Below, piece by piece: positions 4,733 through 6,626 of a stretch of 6,626 nt of DNA. Position 1 is the first letter of the stretch, and the number at the start of each line of letters is the position of its first letter. The stretch comes from Alkalinema sp. CAN_BIN05 (GTDB taxonomy: Bacteria; Cyanobacteriota; Cyanobacteriia; Leptolyngbyales; Leptolyngbyaceae), in assembly GCA_026786325.1 (NCBI GenBank), contig JAJAYH010000166.1:1-6626 (forward strand). Reading direction: 5' to 3'. The translations under genes and the position numbers were made by a program. Under the pieces are notes generated by a model. That model made no database searches. It had not been told where the DNA came from and was given only the letters and a program-made list of their open reading frames with translations.

Positions 4733-5103
4733 TATTCATCGTCCACAGGGTAAGTCGTCGAGGTCGAGGATTTACGATCGGGAATGGTCGATCTCGGGGC
4801 ATCTGCCTCCGATATCCGTTGACTGGCTTCCATACCCGCTTCTACTCCTGCCGCGATCGCCTCCTTAAGCCGAGTCAACGTATCATCCCAACGCTGGATA
4901 GCGCTTTCTGTCAGCCGATCGGTCTGGACCTGAACTACCACCGCAAGATCATCCGCCAGCTCAGGCAGTGCTTCTGCTGACTTTTTCAAAATGCGTCGGG
5001 TTTCATGGCCGGGACGCGGTGCCATCAATAGCCCAGCGATCGCGCCCGCCGCCGCACCAAACAGAATCCCACTTAAAAAACGACCAGAACGGTTGTTGGA
5101 CAT
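4732..5103 (-). CDS. YtxH-domain membrane protein
   Basis: This 123-residue protein opens with SNNRSGRFLSGILFGAAAGA and then IAGLLMAPRPGHETR, the glycine-zipper membrane segment and 'LLxAPxxGxExR' motif of YtxH (Gvp-like) proteins. An amphipathic helical region follows (residues about 38-95, LKKSAEALPELADDL through LKEAIAAGVEAGMEASQR), then a low-complexity tail rich in Ser, Thr and Asp. The function of the family is unknown; members are small membrane-associated proteins, some linked to stress. It overlaps the DUF948 gene by one base. The ATG at 5103 has no obvious ribosome binding site nearby. The HIP1 octamers at 4853 and 5036 lie within this gene. Confidence 0.87.
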   Translation of the reverse strand: MSNNRSGRFLSGILFGAAAGAIAGLLMAPRPGHETRRILKKSAEALPELADDLAVVVQVQTDRLTESAIQRWDDTLTRLKEAIAAGVEAGMEASQRISEADAPRSTIPDRKSSTSTTYPVDDE

Positions 5104-5159
5104 AGAAAGTTACGCCGTCATGCTATCGATTCCTACCAATCTTATCGTACTCGCCCTAA

Positions 5160-5525
5160 TCATCGGATGCGCCGGGACATCGGTTTCTGACGATCGTTCC
5201 TAGGAACTGGATTAAACCGCTTTATTTGGGACCAACGCCGCTGCACATCATAAATTGAAGTCAAGAGTGCAGTCAAAAGCTGAAAAGCCGGGATCAATTG
5301 GAATTGCAATGACTGATGAAGATGCTGATAGTGCGTTTGAAGCTCGGCGAACGACGAATTTTGAATAGGGATTAGGCCATTTTGAAATGATCGCTCAGCT
5401 CGCATTAGACCTTCGTTCAGCCGAATCAACGATCGTCGCCATTGCAAAATTTGCGCTGCGGTCCAGAGGCAAAGTACACAGAGAAAACAATTGAATGTAA
5501 TAACAAAAATAACAATGGGCGACAT
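5160..5525 (-). CDS. Small membrane protein with one TM helix and a coiled-coil-like region
   Basis: From ATG 5525 the protein has 121 residues; a TTG at 5567 would add 14. I choose the ATG because the product then begins MSPIVIFVITFNCFLCVLCL, a normal N-terminal membrane anchor like those of related cyanobacterial hypothetical proteins. After the transmembrane helix (about 3-25) comes a basic LQWRRSLIRLNEGLMRAERS helix, a region rich in Gln and His (ELQTHYQHLHQSLQFQLIPA), another hydrophobic helix (LLTALLTSIYDVQRRW) and a basic tail. No domain of known function is recognised. It lies 56 bases upstream of the YtxH gene on the same strand and has the same design as its neighbours, so it is probably the first gene of the cluster. 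Confidence 0.72.
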   Translation of the reverse strand: MSPIVIFVITFNCFLCVLCLWTAAQILQWRRSLIRLNEGLMRAERSFQNGLIPIQNSSFAELQTHYQHLHQSLQFQLIPAFQLLTALLTSIYDVQRRWSQIKRFNPVPRNDRQKPMSRRIR

Positions 5526-5754
5526 AAGACTATAAATGCTACGCAGAGCTATCAGTTTACCAAGCAATCCGACGATCGCAAACCTGAGAAATCATGTTTC
5601 ATCTGATGAGTTAACAACTCAAAACTTATCGTGATCCTGTTGGATTTGTTACCCCGTTCATCAAGCATTGAGTTATGGTTGTGCCATGCAAGCTCAGAAA
5701 CAATAAATAATTTTTACAGATTAAATCCACTTCTGACTAATTCAGGTGATTCTT
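5526..5754. promoter_or_regulatory. Divergent intergenic region with probable promoters for both sides
   Basis: These 229 bases separate a minus-strand gene from the plus-strand peptide gene, so both promoters should lie here. An AT-rich block at 5700-5727 is the likeliest core for the plus-strand promoter, though no convincing -35/-10 pair is seen. On the minus strand TATAGT (5535-5530) resembles a -10 box but lies so close to ATG 5525 that it would give an almost leaderless transcript. A 6-bp inverted repeat (5607-5621) is described separately. No gene is visible. Confidence 0.4.
5607..5621. repeat. Inverted repeat TGAGTT-AAC-AACTCA
   Basis: A perfect 6-bp inverted repeat with a 3-base spacer lies in the divergent intergenic region. 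A further TGAGTT occurs at 5669-5674. It could be an operator for a dimeric regulator; its short length makes chance possible. Confidence 0.35.
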
Positions 5755-5943
5755 ATGTTTGATTCAAAGTCTGCCATCGCTGTACCCAGAACGATCCAAG
5801 AAGTTGCTGAAGCTGTTCGCATATTTAAATCTCGTGACTGGAGTGGTGAGGAACTCTATGAGCGTTGGCAAGCTATTCGATCGGCAACTCTAAACTTGTC
5901 TGATTTAGAATTAGATCGGGTTTCGGGCGGAGATAGTTATTAG
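5755..5943 (+). CDS. Small peptide ending in a double-glycine leader-like motif
   Basis: The gene starts at ATG 5755, with AGG at 5744-5746 giving good ribosome binding spacing; an in-frame GTG at 5746 overlaps that site and is unlikely. The 62-residue product has an amphipathic helical body (VPRTIQEVAEAVRIFKSRDW, SGEELYERWQAIRSATL) and ends LNLSDLELDRVSGGDSY. The LSxxELxxVSGG segment (Gly58-Gly59) is the classic double-glycine processing motif of bacteriocin and Nif11-type RiPP leader peptides, cut by peptidase-containing ABC transporters. Only Asp-Ser-Tyr would remain as core, which is far shorter than usual. It could be a leader-only relic, a precursor of a tiny peptide, or a regulatory protein that keeps the motif for another use. 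No transporter or modification enzyme is in the window. The coding call is good; the function is inferred from the motif. Confidence 0.75.
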   Translation: MFDSKSAIAVPRTIQEVAEAVRIFKSRDWSGEELYERWQAIRSATLNLSDLELDRVSGGDSY

Positions 5944-5965
5944 CTACGGGAATATTAGGTAGGGG

Positions 5966-5979
5966 AATCCGATCGGATT
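5966..5979. repeat. 14-bp perfect palindrome upstream of htpG
   Basis: AATCCGATCGGATT is its own reverse complement. It lies 22 bases after the peptide gene stop and 72 bases before the htpG start. It contains the CGATCG core that is common across this genome, so it may be an extended HIP-like site or an operator. Confidence 0.5.
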
Positions 5980-6046
5980 GGGGTGGATTAAGCGGTGCCG
6001 AAATGTCGCAGAATATAGGGCACAAAAGCGTTCCAATCACCCCAAT
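5977..6046 (+). promoter_or_regulatory. Long inverted repeat in the htpG 5' region
   Basis: ATTGGGGTG (5977-5985) is perfectly complementary to CACCCCAAT (6038-6046). With one bulged G the pairing extends to GATT/AATC for 12 bp. The loop is about 45-52 bases and the second arm ends five bases before ATG 6052. If transcription starts upstream of 5977 this would fold over the ribosome entry site of a heat-shock gene. A TATAGG at 6014-6019 could instead be a -10 box, in which case the first arm would not be transcribed. No CIRCE element (TTAGCACTC-N9-GAGTGCTAA) is present. Confidence 0.4.
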
Positions 6047-6051
6047 TTACT

Positions 6052-6626
6052 ATGGCAACCGTTCTAGAACAGGGTAATATCTCGATCCATACCGAGAGTA
6101 TCTTCCCCATTATTAAAAAGTGGCTGTATTCTGACCATGAAATATTCCTGAGGGAATTGGTCTCGAATGCTGTTGACGCGATGAAGAAGCTGAGCATGGT
6201 GTCCCGGTCTGGCGAATATGCCGATGATGCTGGGGACATGGAAATTACGGTCATAATTGATAAGAATAAAAAAACGCTGTCGATTTCGGATACCGGAATT
6301 GGGATGACAGCCGATGAAATTAAAAAATATATTAACCAAGTCGCATTCTCCAGCGCTGAAGAATTTGTCCAAAAATACCAAGCCACCAGTGACGAGCAAA
6401 TCATTGGTCACTTTGGGCTAGGATTCTATAGCGCTTTTATGGTGGCTAGCCAAGTCGAAATTGAAACGCTTTCATACAAACCCGATTCCCAGGCCGTACA
6501 TTGGTCTTGTGATGGTTCAACTAGCTTTTCCATCTCCGAGTCCGATCGGACTAAACGCGGCACCACAATTACGTTAACGCTGCTTGAAGAAGAGAATGAA
6601 TATCTAGAAGATTATCGCATTCGCAC
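6052..6626 (+). CDS. htpG: Molecular chaperone HtpG (Hsp90), 5' part
   Basis: The frame from ATG 6052 runs off the right edge, giving 191 codons and two bases of a gene that normally has about 630-660 codons. This is most of the N-terminal GHKL ATPase domain. Visible motifs: HTESIFPIIKKWLYSDHEIF then LRELVSNAVDA, with the catalytic Glu35 and the Mg-ATP Asn39; SISDTGIGMTADEI with Asp80, which binds adenine; VAFSSAEEF; and the lid/glycine motif IIGHFGLGFYSAFMV. HtpG dimers use ATP to remodel client proteins and, in cyanobacteria, support heat and oxidative stress tolerance and phycobilisome maintenance. There is no clear Shine-Dalgarno sequence before the ATG. The gene follows the peptide gene after 108 bases that contain a palindrome and a long inverted repeat. 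Confidence 0.97.
   Translation, partial: MATVLEQGNISIHTESIFPIIKKWLYSDHEIFLRELVSNAVDAMKKLSMVSRSGEYADDAGDMEITVIIDKNKKTLSISDTGIGMTADEIKKYINQVAFSSAEEFVQKYQATSDEQIIGHFGLGFYSAFMVASQVEIETLSYKPDSQAVHWSCDGSTSFSISESDRTKRGTTITLTLLEEENEYLEDYRIR

Noticed and set aside
4135..4980. Plus-strand open frame of 281 codons
   Set aside because: It lies antisense to the TPM, DUF948 and YtxH genes, is low-complexity (Pro/Ser/His-rich) with no domain, and is a shadow of their minus-strand codons.
5944..6051. CIRCE/HrcA operator before htpG
   Set aside because: No TTAGCACTC-N9-GAGTGCTAA or close variant is present on either strand.
5988..6411. Minus-strand open frames opposite the end of the window
   Set aside because: They are antisense to htpG, whose protein motifs are unmistakable; no independent signal supports them.

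Overview
The window looks like a stretch of cyanobacterial chromosome. The CGATCG core is very frequent, two full HIP1 octamers (GCGATCGC) occur at 4853-4860 and 5036-5043, and several proteins belong to families typical of cyanobacteria: a TPM/Psb32-like protein, a YtxH plus DUF948 pair, DUF2281/PIN modules and a RelN-like antitoxin tail. The genus cannot be decided from this sequence.

Left half (1-3453, all plus strand): a toxin-antitoxin island. After the 3' end of an unidentified gene (1-305) come an intact DUF2281 antitoxin/PIN toxin pair (321-923), the remains of a different antitoxin/PIN pair (969-1431), a second intact DUF2281/PIN pair (1567-2183), and a RelE-type pair (2291-2966) whose antitoxin joins a UPF0175-like N-terminus to a RelN-like C-terminal tail. 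Within each intact pair the antitoxin comes first and the toxin follows directly or overlaps it, so translation is probably coupled and the antitoxin probably binds and silences the toxin. Short diverged repeats (924-954 with 2240-2270, and 1435-1472 with 3398-3435) and stop/RBS junction sequences shared between loci suggest that modules were gained, duplicated and eroded here. The second DUF2281/PIN pair has a base composition (G over C on the plus strand) opposite to its flanks. A small protein of unknown function (3024-3347) closes this half.

Middle (3454-5525, minus strand): a run of four genes for membrane or exported proteins. In transcription order they are a one-TM coiled-coil protein, a YtxH-domain protein, a DUF948-type protein (start overlaps the YtxH stop by one base) and a secreted or lumenal, membrane-anchored TPM-domain protein. 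They are probably one transcription unit concerned with the cell envelope or thylakoid; this is inferred from gene order and topology.

Right end (5526-6626): a divergent intergenic region of 229 bases, a 62-residue peptide ending in a double-glycine, leader-like motif with only three residues after it, and the 5' part of htpG (Hsp90), which runs off the window. A 12-bp imperfect inverted repeat, whose second arm ends five bases before the htpG start codon, may be a regulatory structure. No CRISPR array, tRNA, rRNA or complete insertion sequence was seen.
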